From CG03 sp034660675 (GTDB lineage Bacteria; CG03): a DNA stretch of 25,577 bases. A program made the translations under genes and the position numbers. Shown piece by piece: positions 1 to 6,879 of this stretch. The notes below the pieces were generated by a model, which saw nothing but the letters and a program-made list of their open reading frames with translations, was not told where the DNA came from and ran no database searches. Location: contig JAYEJT010000014.1 in assembly GCA_034660675.1 (NCBI GenBank), positions 1-25,577 of the forward strand, written 5' to 3'. Each line of letters begins with the position of its first letter. Within the stretch, counting starts at the first letter, position 1.

Positions 1-1956
1 GATTCCAGAGGGGATACGGCCACGCTTCAAAGGGCAGACGTAATCATCGCGCCTGAAACGGCGGACTTGACAGCCGCGCCTGAAACGGCGGACTTGACAG
101 CCGCGCCTGTTGTGGAAGACGCTTCAAAAATTCCGAAAGCGCCGAAAAAAGAAGAACCGTCTGCGAGTTTTTCCGTGCCGGAGAAGGCGGGGCCCGGCCA
201 GGTTAATGATCACTGGGGTTATTTTGATATTCCGCCACTCAACGGAAAATACACATTTGATAATTTGTATGAAGGGGGCTTTAACCGTTTTTTGAAGCAG
301 GCCTGTGAGGATATAGCCAAAGAATTCAGCCCGTCATACAACCCGCTGTTTATATGGGGAGGCGTTGGCCGCGGAAAAACGCATCTGATACAGGCGCTTG
401 GAAATTTCATTAAAAAGCATCATGACGGTAAAACCGTTTTTTACATTCAGGCGCAGGATCTCATCACGATGATACAGGATGCCCTGAGCTCTCCCACTCA
501 AAAAGCAATGCTTTTGAAAAAATTAGGCAGTGCGGATGCGCTGCTCATAGACGATATCCAGTTTCTTGAGGGTGACGAGATTCAGAACGTTTTTTTTCTT
601 ATTTTTGAAAGAGCTTATCAGAAAAATCATCAGATTGTTTTTACTTCGGACAGGAGCCCGAAGCGGCTTGCGGGGTTTGCCGACCGTCTGCGTTCAAGAT
701 TTGAGTGGGGTTTGGTGAACAAGCTTCAGAAACCGGATTTTGGCTCGCGCAGGGAAATTCTAAAAATGAAAATTTCCACAGAATTCACGTCTCTTAACCT
801 GACGGAGGAAATGCTTGATTATATTGCCGATAAATTTCACGATAACATAAGGGAACTTGAAGGGGTGCTCAAAAAACTTAATATTTATCACAAACTGCAG
901 GGTGAAGAAATCACCATGACAAACCTGAAAAGCATTGTGTCGGAGTTATTGGGCGAAGAGGTTATGGAGGATGATACCAGCGCTTTGCCTCAGGGGGAAA
1001 AGGGAATAACGCCGCCGGCGCCGTCTGTTGTTCAGGAGGCTGCTGTATCGGTGCCGCCTGTTTCTCCTGTTCCTTTATCCGGTTCTCCCGCGTCCGTTGA
1101 AGAGAACAGCGGCGCTCCGCCCGCGGAGAAAGGGCAACCGCCTCCGCCTGATGATTTTCCTCCTCCTCCGCCGGAAGCGCAATGTCCCAATTGCGGCGCG
1201 GCGCTGTCGCACATAGAAATGTATGACAGGTGGTATTGCTACAGTTGTCATCGCTATGCTCCGCCGGATTTTGGAAAGGGAAAATTCGGGCTTTCATCCA
1301 AGAGCCATAAAAAAGACAAAAAAGTTGATTTGGAAAAACTCGCCGCGCTGGAAGAGCTCCGCAAGCTGTCTTCTCCCCCAAGCGCTGAGCCTATTTCCGT
1401 TATTGAAGAAAAGGATCTTGAGTCTGCACCGGTTCCGGAAAAAGAGTCTGTCGCGACCGAAAAAAAGGGGGATGTTCCCGTCCGCCCCGGAGGGCCGTCA
1501 ACGCCGCCGATTCGGTTTACACGGGAAATCCAGTGCGCTATTTTTTACCCGGTACGCGCCGATAAAGCTATAAAACTGGTGACAGATTATGTGCGGACAA
1601 CGGTGACAAAGCACAGACTTCACATAAAGTTTGATTTTATAGTGCAGCAGGAGTATGATATCCCGAACATAAATTACAGTTCTTTTCTGAACATTTTAAA
1701 TACTGCGAAAGTCAAAGTGGCGATTGTCGTTGGCCCGCCCGGTACTTCGGGAGTTAATGAGGATGAGTTCTATGAAAAACTCAACGGTATGTTTGTTGAC
1801 GGGGGGCTTTGTTTTGAATACATAGCATACAAGGATATAAGGCAGAGTTATGAATATCTCAACGTTGTTCTGGATATAGCCAATTTCGGCAAACAGCGCT
1901 TGGGATATAAAATTATCAGGGAGGCATTTGATGGCAAAGATAGCAAAAAAGGATAA
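1..1956 (+). CDS. DnaA-type AAA+ ATPase without DNA-binding domain, with zinc ribbon and unknown C-terminal domain (5' partial)
   Basis: The frame is open to base 1, so the true start is probably upstream; a TTG at 67 is the only start-like codon near the edge, and residue numbers here count from it. Residues about 60-300 are a DnaA domain III ATPase: Walker A GGVGRGKTH (98-106, Arg where DnaA usually has Leu), Walker B LLIDDIQFL (159-167), sensor 1 FTSDR (about 192-196), an RLRSRFEWGL box with the arginine finger, and sensor 2 NIRELEG (260-266). The domain IV helix-turn-helix that binds DnaA boxes is missing. Instead there is a Pro-rich linker, a CxxC-N14-CxxC zinc ribbon (C373, C376, C391, C394), a charged linker and a roughly 150-residue alpha/beta-looking domain that I do not recognise. 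It is therefore not the replication initiator. It overlaps the next receiver gene by 26 bases, which suggests a signalling role. The ATPase fold is certain, the function unknown. Confidence 0.85.
   Translation, partial: DSRGDTATLQRADVIIAPETADLTAAPETADLTAAPVVEDASKIPKAPKKEEPSASFSVPEKAGPGQVNDHWGYFDIPPLNGKYTFDNLYEGGFNRFLKQACEDIAKEFSPSYNPLFIWGGVGRGKTHLIQALGNFIKKHHDGKTVFYIQAQDLITMIQDALSSPTQKAMLLKKLGSADALLIDDIQFLEGDEIQNVFFLIFERAYQKNHQIVFTSDRSPKRLAGFADRLRSRFEWGLVNKLQKPDFGSRREILKMKISTEFTSLNLTEEMLDYIADKFHDNIRELEGVLKKLNIYHKLQGEEITMTNLKSIVSELLGEEVMEDDTSALPQGEKGITPPAPSVVQEAAVSVPPVSPVPLSGSPASVEENSGAPPAEKGQPPPPDDFPPPPPEAQCPNCGAALSHIEMYDRWYCYSCHRYAPPDFGKGKFGLSSKSHKKDKKVDLEKLAALEELRKLSSPPSAEPISVIEEKDLESAPVPEKESVATEKKGDVPVRPGGPSTPPIRFTREIQCAIFYPVRADKAIKLVTDYVRTTVTKHRLHIKFDFIVQQEYDIPNINYSSFLNILNTAKVKVAIVVGPPGTSGVNEDEFYEKLNGMFVDGGLCFEYIAYKDIRQSYEYLNVVLDIANFGKQRLGYKIIREAFDGKDSKKG
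49..109 (+). repeat. 27-bp tandem repeat, two full copies plus 7 bases
   Basis: Bases 49-75 and 76-102 are identical 27-mers, followed by the first seven bases of a third copy (103-109). In the reading frame of the AAA+ gene each unit encodes APETADLTA. The repeat is a multiple of three and lies in the disordered Ala/Pro-rich N-terminal part, so copy number can change without breaking the frame. More copies may lie beyond the left edge. Confidence 0.9.
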
Positions 1957-2410
1957 AGCGCCTTTGGTTCTTATAGTTGACAGCGACAAAGAGGTGGTGA
2001 AGTTATTGAGGATGTACCTTACCGACGAGGGTTTCAGAACATCTGAGGCTTATGACGGTATAAGGGGAGTTCTTCATGCCCTCAACGATAATCCGGATTT
2101 AATTATTACGGAGCTGAATCTCGGCCGTCTTTCGGGATATGAGCTTATCAAAAGGCTGCAGGTCGTTTCCCGCAGGACCGCGCAGGTGCCGGTGCTGATT
2201 CTTTCAGCGAAGGCTCTTTCTTCTCAGGAGCGGACGGGTCTTGTTGAACTTGAACCCAATGTCTTTGAATTTGTGCCCAAGCCCATAACGCATGGGGCGT
2301 TTATGGTGAAGATTCATAAGATACTCGGCACGGGCAAGAGCGAAAAGGAAGTTCTTGAAAAGCTGGAAAAGCCGCGTCATCTTAGTTCCGGCGAGAAGAG
2401 TATAGGGTGA
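1931..2410 (+). CDS. Degenerate response-regulator receiver protein (Glu at phosphorylation site)
   Basis: A receiver domain fills residues 11-130 of a 159-residue protein; no output domain follows, only a charged tail. The phospho-acceptor position carries Glu61 (motif DLIITELNLGRLSG) instead of Asp, and the N-terminal acidic cluster reads DSD (17-19) rather than DDD/DDx. Ser92 and Lys117 (FVPKP) are kept. Asp-to-Glu can mimic the phosphorylated state in some receivers, so this is probably a constitutive or phosphate-independent protein-interaction module (inference). The ATG at 1931 is chosen over the TTG at 1928 because the AGGGAGG at about 1918-1924 is well placed. It starts inside the AAA+ gene (26-base overlap), implying translational coupling and a shared pathway. 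Confidence 0.85.
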   Translation: MAKIAKKDKAPLVLIVDSDKEVVKLLRMYLTDEGFRTSEAYDGIRGVLHALNDNPDLIITELNLGRLSGYELIKRLQVVSRRTAQVPVLILSAKALSSQERTGLVELEPNVFEFVPKPITHGAFMVKIHKILGTGKSEKEVLEKLEKPRHLSSGEKSIG

Positions 2411-2412
2411 AG

Positions 2413-2441
2413 TTGTCCCTGAGAATGAAAATTGCTACAAT
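2413..2441 (+). promoter_or_regulatory. Sigma-70-type promoter for the receiver/transketolase genes
   Basis: TTGTCC (2413-2418) and TACAAT (2436-2441) are 17 bases apart, directly after the stop of the preceding gene and about 30 bases before the next ATG. Transcription would start near 2448, leaving room for the AAGGAG at 2459-2464. This would let the second receiver and the transketolase genes be expressed apart from the AAA+ gene. Sequence match only. Confidence 0.5.
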
Positions 2442-2471
2442 GACGTTTTGGAAAATGCAAGGAGTTTTATA

Positions 2472-2882
2472 ATGGCTAAAATTTTAGTGGTCGATGACGA
2501 TACCAAAATTCAAATGGTGATTCGTATTATGCTGCAGAAAAAAGGTTATGAAGTACAATGTGCATCATCCGGTATTGAGGCTTTTGAGAAAATTCCTGTT
2601 TTTGGTCCGGATCTTATAATGCTTGATGTCATGATGCCGGGAATGGACGGTTACGAGGTTTGTAGAAAACTCAAATCTTCCGAAGGCACGAAAAATATTC
2701 CTGTAATAATGCTCACCGCTCTTGGAATGGGTGAGGATTTTGAAAAAGCCATTGAAAATGGGGCTGACTGGTATATAGTGAAGCCGTTTAATTCAAGACA
2801 GCTTCTTTCAAGAGTGTCAATGCTTTTGGACGGAGAGAAAACAGAAGAGGAAAAAACAGAGGGAGGAAATAGTGGAAATTAA
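2472..2882 (+). CDS. Single-domain response regulator (CheY-like receiver)
   Basis: This 136-residue protein is one complete receiver domain with all signature residues: DDD at 8-10, phospho-acceptor Asp52 (LDVMMPGMDG), Thr82 and Lys104 (VKPF). There is no output domain; the tail is a short Glu/Lys-rich stretch. It should be phosphorylated by a histidine kinase not present in the window and act by protein-protein contact. The ATG at 2472 is preferred over an upstream TTG at 2448 because AAGGAG at 2459-2464 is ideally spaced. Its end overlaps the transketolase start by 11 bases. The pairing with a Glu-bearing receiver just upstream suggests the two could compete for a partner (inference). Confidence 0.92.
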   Translation: MAKILVVDDDTKIQMVIRIMLQKKGYEVQCASSGIEAFEKIPVFGPDLIMLDVMMPGMDGYEVCRKLKSSEGTKNIPVIMLTALGMGEDFEKAIENGADWYIVKPFNSRQLLSRVSMLLDGEKTEEEKTEGGNSGN

Positions 2883-3720
2883 GGAACTTGAAAAGAAAAC
2901 GTGGACTATAAGGAAGGACATAATAAAGATGATTGCCGCCGCGGGAAGCGGCCATCCCGGAGGATCGCTCTCGGCGACTGATGTGATGACGGTTCTTTAT
3001 TTTGACGAGATGAACGTAGATCCTGCCTCGCCCAAAAAAGAGGACAGGGATTATTTCGTGCTCTCAAAGGGGCATGTGTGTCCGGCTCTCTATGCGGTTT
3101 TGGCGCGTAGAGGTTATTTTGATCCCGCGGAGCTCATCACGCTCAGGAAACTCGGTTCCCGTCTTCAGGGGCATCCGGGTATAAATAAGGGTCTTCCCGG
3201 TCTGGAGGCATCAACCGGTTCTCTCGGCCAGGGTCTTTCTATTGCGGGAGGTTTCGCAATGGCCGCTAAACTCGACGGGAAACCCAACAGGGCTTACTGT
3301 ATACTTGGCGATGGTGAGCTCGATGAGGGGAATGTCTGGGAAGCGGCAATGTCGGCCGCGCACTATAAATTGTCAAATCTTTGCGCCATTGTGGATAACA
3401 ACGGCCTTCAGATAGACGGCGCGCTGGAGGATGTTATGGGGCTTAATCCTCTATTTGAAAAATGGAAATCTTTTGGTTGGAACGTTATAGAAATAGACGG
3501 ACATTCCGTGCAAGAAATTAAAGAAGCTTTCGCGAAAGCAAGGGAATGCAAGGATGCCCCCAGTGTGATAATCGCCAAAACGGTTAAGGGCAAAGGCGTG
3601 TCTTTTATGGAAAATGTCGCTGGATGGCACGGCGTGGCCCCGAATGAAGAACAGGAAAAAGCGGCTCTTGCTGAACTGGACGAAAAAGAAAAACAGTGGG
3701 AAGCGGCTTCCGCCAAATAA
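2872..3720 (+). CDS. Transketolase, N-terminal (thiamine diphosphate-binding) subunit
   Basis: The 282-residue protein is the N-terminal half of a split transketolase. It shows GSGHPGGSLS (26-35), the LSKGHVCPALY region (65-75), a GSLGQGL segment and the ThDP/metal motif GDGELDEGNVWEA (146-158) followed by IVDNNGLQ. With the next gene it forms an enzyme of the non-oxidative pentose phosphate pathway that moves two-carbon ketol units between sugar phosphates; one-piece transketolases are about 630-670 residues. GTG at 2872 is chosen because GGGAGG (2861-2866) lies five bases before it. It overlaps the receiver gene by 11 bases, an unusual partner that may simply share a transcript. Confidence 0.95.
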   Translation: MEIKELEKKTWTIRKDIIKMIAAAGSGHPGGSLSATDVMTVLYFDEMNVDPASPKKEDRDYFVLSKGHVCPALYAVLARRGYFDPAELITLRKLGSRLQGHPGINKGLPGLEASTGSLGQGLSIAGGFAMAAKLDGKPNRAYCILGDGELDEGNVWEAAMSAAHYKLSNLCAIVDNNGLQIDGALEDVMGLNPLFEKWKSFGWNVIEIDGHSVQEIKEAFAKARECKDAPSVIIAKTVKGKGVSFMENVAGWHGVAPNEEQEKAALAELDEKEKQWEAASAK

Positions 3721-3737
3721 TAACAGGAGAAAATAAA

Positions 3738-4712
3738 ATGAAAAAAACAGAACTTCCGAAAATAGATTTTGAGAAACCGGAGCTGGAATCAACGCGCGAG
3801 GGTTACGCACAGGGGCTTATTAAAGCCGGCGAGAACAACCCGGATGTCGTGGCTCTGGGCGGAGACATCACATCGTCAACGAAGGTGTCGCTGTTTAAGG
3901 AAAAGTTTCCCGACAGATTTATGTCCATGGGGATAGCTGAACAGAATATGGCGGCCACGGCCTGCGGCCTGGCGCTCGCCGGAAAGGTGCCGTTTTTCTC
4001 GACTTACGGCGTTTTTGCTTCCGGTCGCTGCTGGGAGCAGATAAGGACTTCCATTTGCTATGGTGAGGCCAATGTGAAAATAGGCGGCGCGCACGGAGGT
4101 GTGTCTGTCGGGCCTGACGGCGCTACGCATCAGGCTCTTGAGGAAGTGGCGATAATGCGCTGCATACCTAATATGCAGGTGCTGGTCCCCTGCGATGTTC
4201 ATGAAACCGAAAAGGCAACGCTTTGGGCGGCTGAAAACAAAGGCCCCGTTTACATAAGGTTCGGCCGGGACGCCATGCCCATAATCACGGATGAAAAAAC
4301 GCCCTTTGATTTCGGTAAAATAGCGAAATACAAAGAGGGAACCGATGTGTCAATAATCGCCTGCGGGCCGCTGGTTTTTGATTCTTTAAAAGCGGCTTTT
4401 CAGCTTGAAAAAGAAGGCATTTCGGCGGCCGTGTATAATCTTTCCACAATAAAGCCTATGGATGTTGAGGGTGTGCTTGAAGCCTCAAAGACAGGAGCCG
4501 TTGTTACGGCGGAAGAAGCGCAGGTTATGGGTGGGATGGGTTCGGCCGTGGCGGAAAGCCTGGTGAAAACAAATCCCGTGCCTATGGAATTTGTCGGTGT
4601 GCAGGACAGATTCGGCGAATCCGGCGAAGCCCGCGAGCTCATGCATGTTTTTAACGTTACTTACAAAGACGTGTTCGCGGCGGCCAAAAAAGTTTTAGCC
4701 CGAAAAAAATAA
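3738..4712 (+). CDS. Transketolase, C-terminal subunit
   Basis: The 324-residue protein carries the pyrimidine-binding and C-terminal domains of transketolase. MGIAEQN (64-70) contains the conserved Glu (E68) that activates the cofactor; GGAHGGVSVGPDGATHQ and RFGRDAMP regions follow, then the transketolase C-terminal domain with ITACG-like and EEAQVMGGMGS segments. It works with the N-terminal subunit encoded 17 bases upstream. The ATG at 3738, eight bases after the AGGAGA at about 3725-3730, is a better start than an in-frame codon at 3696 that would overlap the first subunit. No clear terminator follows: the A/T-rich stretch after the stop has only a weak stem (CTCT-AATC-AGAG near 4730). 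Confidence 0.95.
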   Translation: MKKTELPKIDFEKPELESTREGYAQGLIKAGENNPDVVALGGDITSSTKVSLFKEKFPDRFMSMGIAEQNMAATACGLALAGKVPFFSTYGVFASGRCWEQIRTSICYGEANVKIGGAHGGVSVGPDGATHQALEEVAIMRCIPNMQVLVPCDVHETEKATLWAAENKGPVYIRFGRDAMPIITDEKTPFDFGKIAKYKEGTDVSIIACGPLVFDSLKAAFQLEKEGISAAVYNLSTIKPMDVEGVLEASKTGAVVTAEEAQVMGGMGSAVAESLVKTNPVPMEFVGVQDRFGESGEARELMHVFNVTYKDVFAAAKKVLARKK

Positions 4713-4833
4713 TTTCAAAAAAGGTCTGCTCTAATCAGAGGAAATAAGAGAGTACGGCGGCGGAGAGAATATAAGTTTTCCCGTTACGGCGGGGAATAAT
4801 ACGGCCTTCGCCGCGGATATGAGGGCTCAAAAC

Positions 4834-4867
4834 CGTGAAAAGCGCTGTTTATTTGCATATTTTCACG
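4834..4867. promoter_or_regulatory. Inverted repeat, possible operator in front of the Fic remnant
   Basis: CGTGAAAA (4834-4841) is mirrored by TTTTCACG (4860-4867) with an 18-base spacer. A third related copy, GTGAAAAAGCG (about 4885-4895), lies between the -35 and -10 boxes and repeats GTGAAAAGCG from the first arm. Repeated half-sites around a promoter are typical of autoregulated toxin-antitoxin or Fic loci. No regulator is known here. Confidence 0.4.
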
Positions 4868-4873
4868 ATTATG

Positions 4874-4901
4874 TTGATAAAACAGTGAAAAAGCGTATAA
4901 T
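4874..4901 (+). promoter_or_regulatory. Promoter of the Fic N-terminal fragment, likely leaderless
   Basis: TTGATA (4874-4879) and a perfect TATAAT (4896-4901) are 16 bases apart. The ATG at 4908 follows the -10 box by exactly six bases and no Shine-Dalgarno is present, so the transcript would begin at or beside the start codon. Confidence 0.65.
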
Positions 4902-4907
4902 TTAACC

Positions 4908-5117
4908 ATGGCTAAAATATTGCATGTCTTTCATTCTATTGATCGTTTGAGAAAGCGGTATTATGCCGTGTCGGCAGGTAAGCAATCGCTTCTGAAATTA
5001 TTGAATGAAGCGGAAGTTGCCGAGCAGGTGTATAACTCCAATGCCATAGAGAATAGCACTCTTACTCTTGAAGAAACGGAGAAAATTCTTTTGCAGATAA
5101 ACCCGGATAAATATTAA
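4908..5117 (+). CDS. Fic N-terminal fragment with inhibitory motif (69 aa)
   Basis: The 69-residue product matches the start of Fic-family proteins. Near residue 44 it has SNAIEN, a perfect fit to the (S/T)xxxE(G/N) motif whose Glu blocks ATP binding in the Fic active site, followed by TLTLEETEKIL, a typical Fic N-domain segment. No catalytic residues remain. It begins six bases after a perfect -10 box, without a ribosome-binding site. It is most simply the front part of a broken gene. A less likely alternative is that the piece persists as a free inhibitor, as in class I Fic systems where inhibitor and toxin are separate proteins, but no Fic toxin lies in this window. Confidence 0.6.
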   Translation: MAKILHVFHSIDRLRKRYYAVSAGKQSLLKLLNEAEVAEQVYNSNAIENSTLTLEETEKILLQINPDKY

Positions 5118-5133
5118 ATTCATTGACAGGAAG

Positions 5134-5379
5134 ATGTATTATGGGGCGTTTAAAGAATTCGGGGAAAAAGGCGCCGCCGGAATTATGGAGGAAATCGTCG
5201 GTAAAGCGCTTACAAACAGTTATCACAAGAGACTTGCGTATCTGGAAGGCGCACGCATCATGACACTTGCTGAATATGCAAAAGAGCATAAAGTTTCACA
5301 CTCTAATTTGATAAATAAAGCAAATCGCCAAACCATAGAAGCTTTTCTGGAAAAAGGCGTTTGGAAGATCGGCGCATAG
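5134..5379 (+). CDS. Fic C-terminal fragment (81 aa, probably not functional)
   Basis: The frame reads MYYGAFKEFGEKG, then MEEIVGKALTNSYHKRLAYL and a tail, MTLAEYAKEHKVSHSNLINK ending in FLEKGVWKIG. From memory this resembles the last helices of the Fic domain and the small winged/HTH-like tail of certain Fic proteins. It is in a +1 frame relative to the upstream fragment and has no promoter; AGGAAG (5127-5132) is too close to the ATG at 5134 to be a normal ribosome site. I read it as the back end of the same broken gene, not an independent protein. Confidence 0.5.
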   Translation: MYYGAFKEFGEKGAAGIMEEIVGKALTNSYHKRLAYLEGARIMTLAEYAKEHKVSHSNLINKANRQTIEAFLEKGVWKIGA

Positions 5380-5423
5380 GCCTTTTGGGTATAATTGATA
5401 GAAATTTCAGGAGATATGCGCAG

Positions 5424-6767
5424 TTATTTTTTAATTTTTAAAAGAGCTGTGTTTACTGCTTTGAGAACGGGATCCCACACGGGGGCGACGGGCGGCGCGT
5501 AAGTCAGATCAAGCCCCGCGATGTCGCGCAGTTTCATTTTCTGAGATATGCAAACAGAAAGAACATCAATGCGTTTGGCGATGCCTTCCTTCCCTATCAT
5601 CTGCGCTCCTAAAAGCTGTCCCGATATTTTTGAATAAATGAGTTTCGTTGTTATTTTTGAACTTCCGGGATAATAGCCGGCGCGTGAAGTTGATTCTGAA
5701 ACGGTGCTCAATATTTCCCCCGCAGTTTCCCGCGCCTCTTCTTCGCTGAGGCCCGTTTTCGCTAAAGTCATTTCAAGAATGTTCCCAGTAATGCTGCCTG
5801 TTATTCCGTTGAAACGCGCTTCTCCGCCTGCCGCGTTTATGCCGGCGACGCGACCCGTCTTGTTGGCCGTTGTGCCAAGGGGCATATAAACATTTTTTCC
5901 GCTTATCAGGTGTCTCACCTCAACGCAGTCTCCCGCGGCGTATATGGAAGGAACGCTTGTCTGCATTTTCTGATTTGTGCGTATCGCTCCTGTTGTTCCT
6001 GTTTCGCATCCCGCGGCGTGCGCCAATTCCGATAATGGTTTTGTTCCTATTGTCAGCAAAGCCATATCGTAATGATGTGATACCGACGCTGTTTTTATAT
6101 CTACTCCGCCGGAGGGAGCTGATAAAACAGAGGCCTTTGATTTGATAATTTCTATCTTGTTTTCAGCAAGGTATTTTTCAAGAGGTTCGCTTATCTCCCT
6201 GTCAAACCCCGGAAGTATTGCGGGGGACCCCTCAAAGACGGTAACTTTCATTCCGAGTTTGCGAAAAGACGAGGCCGTTTCCATGCCTATCATTCCGCCG
6301 CCTATGACCGCCGCTGTTAAGGGGTTTGCGTTGTTTATAAATTGTTTTAAGGCGATTCCGTCGCCTATGTTTCTCAGAGTAAAAATGCCTTTGCCGGAAT
6401 CGGTTTTTACGGCGGAGCCGCCGGCGGCTATAATCAGCCTGTCGTATGCGATGTTCGCTTTCGCGCTGTTTTCAAGATTAAGAGTTTCAACATTTTTGGC
6501 AAAAGGATGTATCCTGACGGCTTTTATCAGCGTTAGCACTTTTATGTTCCGCTTGGTCTCAAAATATTCTTTTGTCCGCACGAGAAGGCTGTTTATGTCT
6601 TTGACCTCACCTGATATGAAATAAGGAAGGCCGCAGGATGCCCCTGAAATATAGGGACTTTGTTCTATCACGGTAATCTCAATATCCGGACCTGTCCGTC
6701 TCGCCTGGCTTGCCGCGCTCATTCCTGCGGCGTTTCCGCCGATTATCAGAAGTCTGTTTTTTATCAT
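5424..6767 (-). CDS. CoA-disulfide reductase / NADH oxidase-type flavoprotein
   Basis: The 447-residue protein is a pyridine nucleotide-disulfide oxidoreductase of the single-cysteine CoADR/Nox/Npr group. It has an N-terminal FAD-binding IIGGNAAGMSAA motif (8-19), the single redox cysteine C45 in SGASCGLPYF, a central NAD(P)H-binding VIGGGMIGMETA, the second FAD motif YAAGDCVEV, and a C-terminal dimerisation domain ending with the TYAPPVAPVWDPVL stretch usual for this group. Its likely role is NAD(P)H-dependent reduction of CoA disulfide, polysulfide or oxygen; the exact substrate cannot be told from sequence. There is no Shine-Dalgarno; a -10-like hexamer lies six bases before the ATG. It is the only minus-strand gene, divergent from the Memo operon. 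Confidence 0.9.
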   Translation of the reverse strand: MIKNRLLIIGGNAAGMSAASQARRTGPDIEITVIEQSPYISGASCGLPYFISGEVKDINSLLVRTKEYFETKRNIKVLTLIKAVRIHPFAKNVETLNLENSAKANIAYDRLIIAAGGSAVKTDSGKGIFTLRNIGDGIALKQFINNANPLTAAVIGGGMIGMETASSFRKLGMKVTVFEGSPAILPGFDREISEPLEKYLAENKIEIIKSKASVLSAPSGGVDIKTASVSHHYDMALLTIGTKPLSELAHAAGCETGTTGAIRTNQKMQTSVPSIYAAGDCVEVRHLISGKNVYMPLGTTANKTGRVAGINAAGGEARFNGITGSITGNILEMTLAKTGLSEEEARETAGEILSTVSESTSRAGYYPGSSKITTKLIYSKISGQLLGAQMIGKEGIAKRIDVLSVCISQKMKLRDIAGLDLTYAPPVAPVWDPVLKAVNTALLKIKK

Positions 6768-6773
6768 ACACGC

Positions 6774-6802
6774 ATTTTATATCAATTTTCTCGCGATGTA
6801 AA
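6774..6802 (-). promoter_or_regulatory. Promoter of the CoA-disulfide reductase-type gene, likely leaderless
   Basis: On the minus strand TTTACA (complement of 6797-6802) and TAAAAT (complement of 6774-6779) are 17 bases apart, and the -10 hexamer ends exactly six bases before the ATG at 6767. No Shine-Dalgarno precedes the start. This copies the arrangement at 4908 and 6880. Confidence 0.55.
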
Positions 6803-6844
6803 TTATCCTCTCTTGTGAGATGCCGTATAAATCCGGTTGAATCC

Positions 6845-6873
6845 TTTCGAATTCGGGGAATATTTAATATAAT
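6845..6873 (+). promoter_or_regulatory. Promoter of the Memo-AMMECR1 operon, likely leaderless
   Basis: A perfect TATAAT (6868-6873) ends six bases before the ATG at 6880. The best -35 at 17-base spacing is weak (TTTCGA, 6845-6850) and overlaps an 8-bp palindrome CGAATTCG (6848-6855), which could be a regulator site. No Shine-Dalgarno is present. Confidence 0.5.
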
Positions 6874-6879
6874 TCTCCG

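Larger units (their letters stand above)
4908..5379 (+). pseudogene. Broken Fic-family gene lacking its catalytic core
   Basis: Two adjacent open frames match the two ends of a Fic (AMP-transferase family) protein. The first gives the Fic N-terminal region with the inhibitory-helix motif SNAIEN; the second, in a different frame, matches the end of the Fic domain and a C-terminal helix-turn-helix-like tail seen in some Fic proteins. The catalytic HPFxxGNGR loop and about 150 residues around it are absent. I infer one internal deletion near 5113-5125 that also shifted the frame. The C-terminal frame is open back to about 5116 (KFIDRKMYYG), which fits a deletion junction there. The promoter still looks intact, so the decay may be recent. 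Confidence 0.75.

Noticed and set aside
4713..4830. Short stems (CTCT/AGAG, CCCG/CGGG, CGGC/GCCG) after the transketolase genes
   Set aside because: None is followed by a run of T, and all are short; not callable as a terminator.
5390..5395. TATAAT after the Fic remnant
   Set aside because: No -35 at proper spacing and no + strand gene follows; it lies between converging genes.
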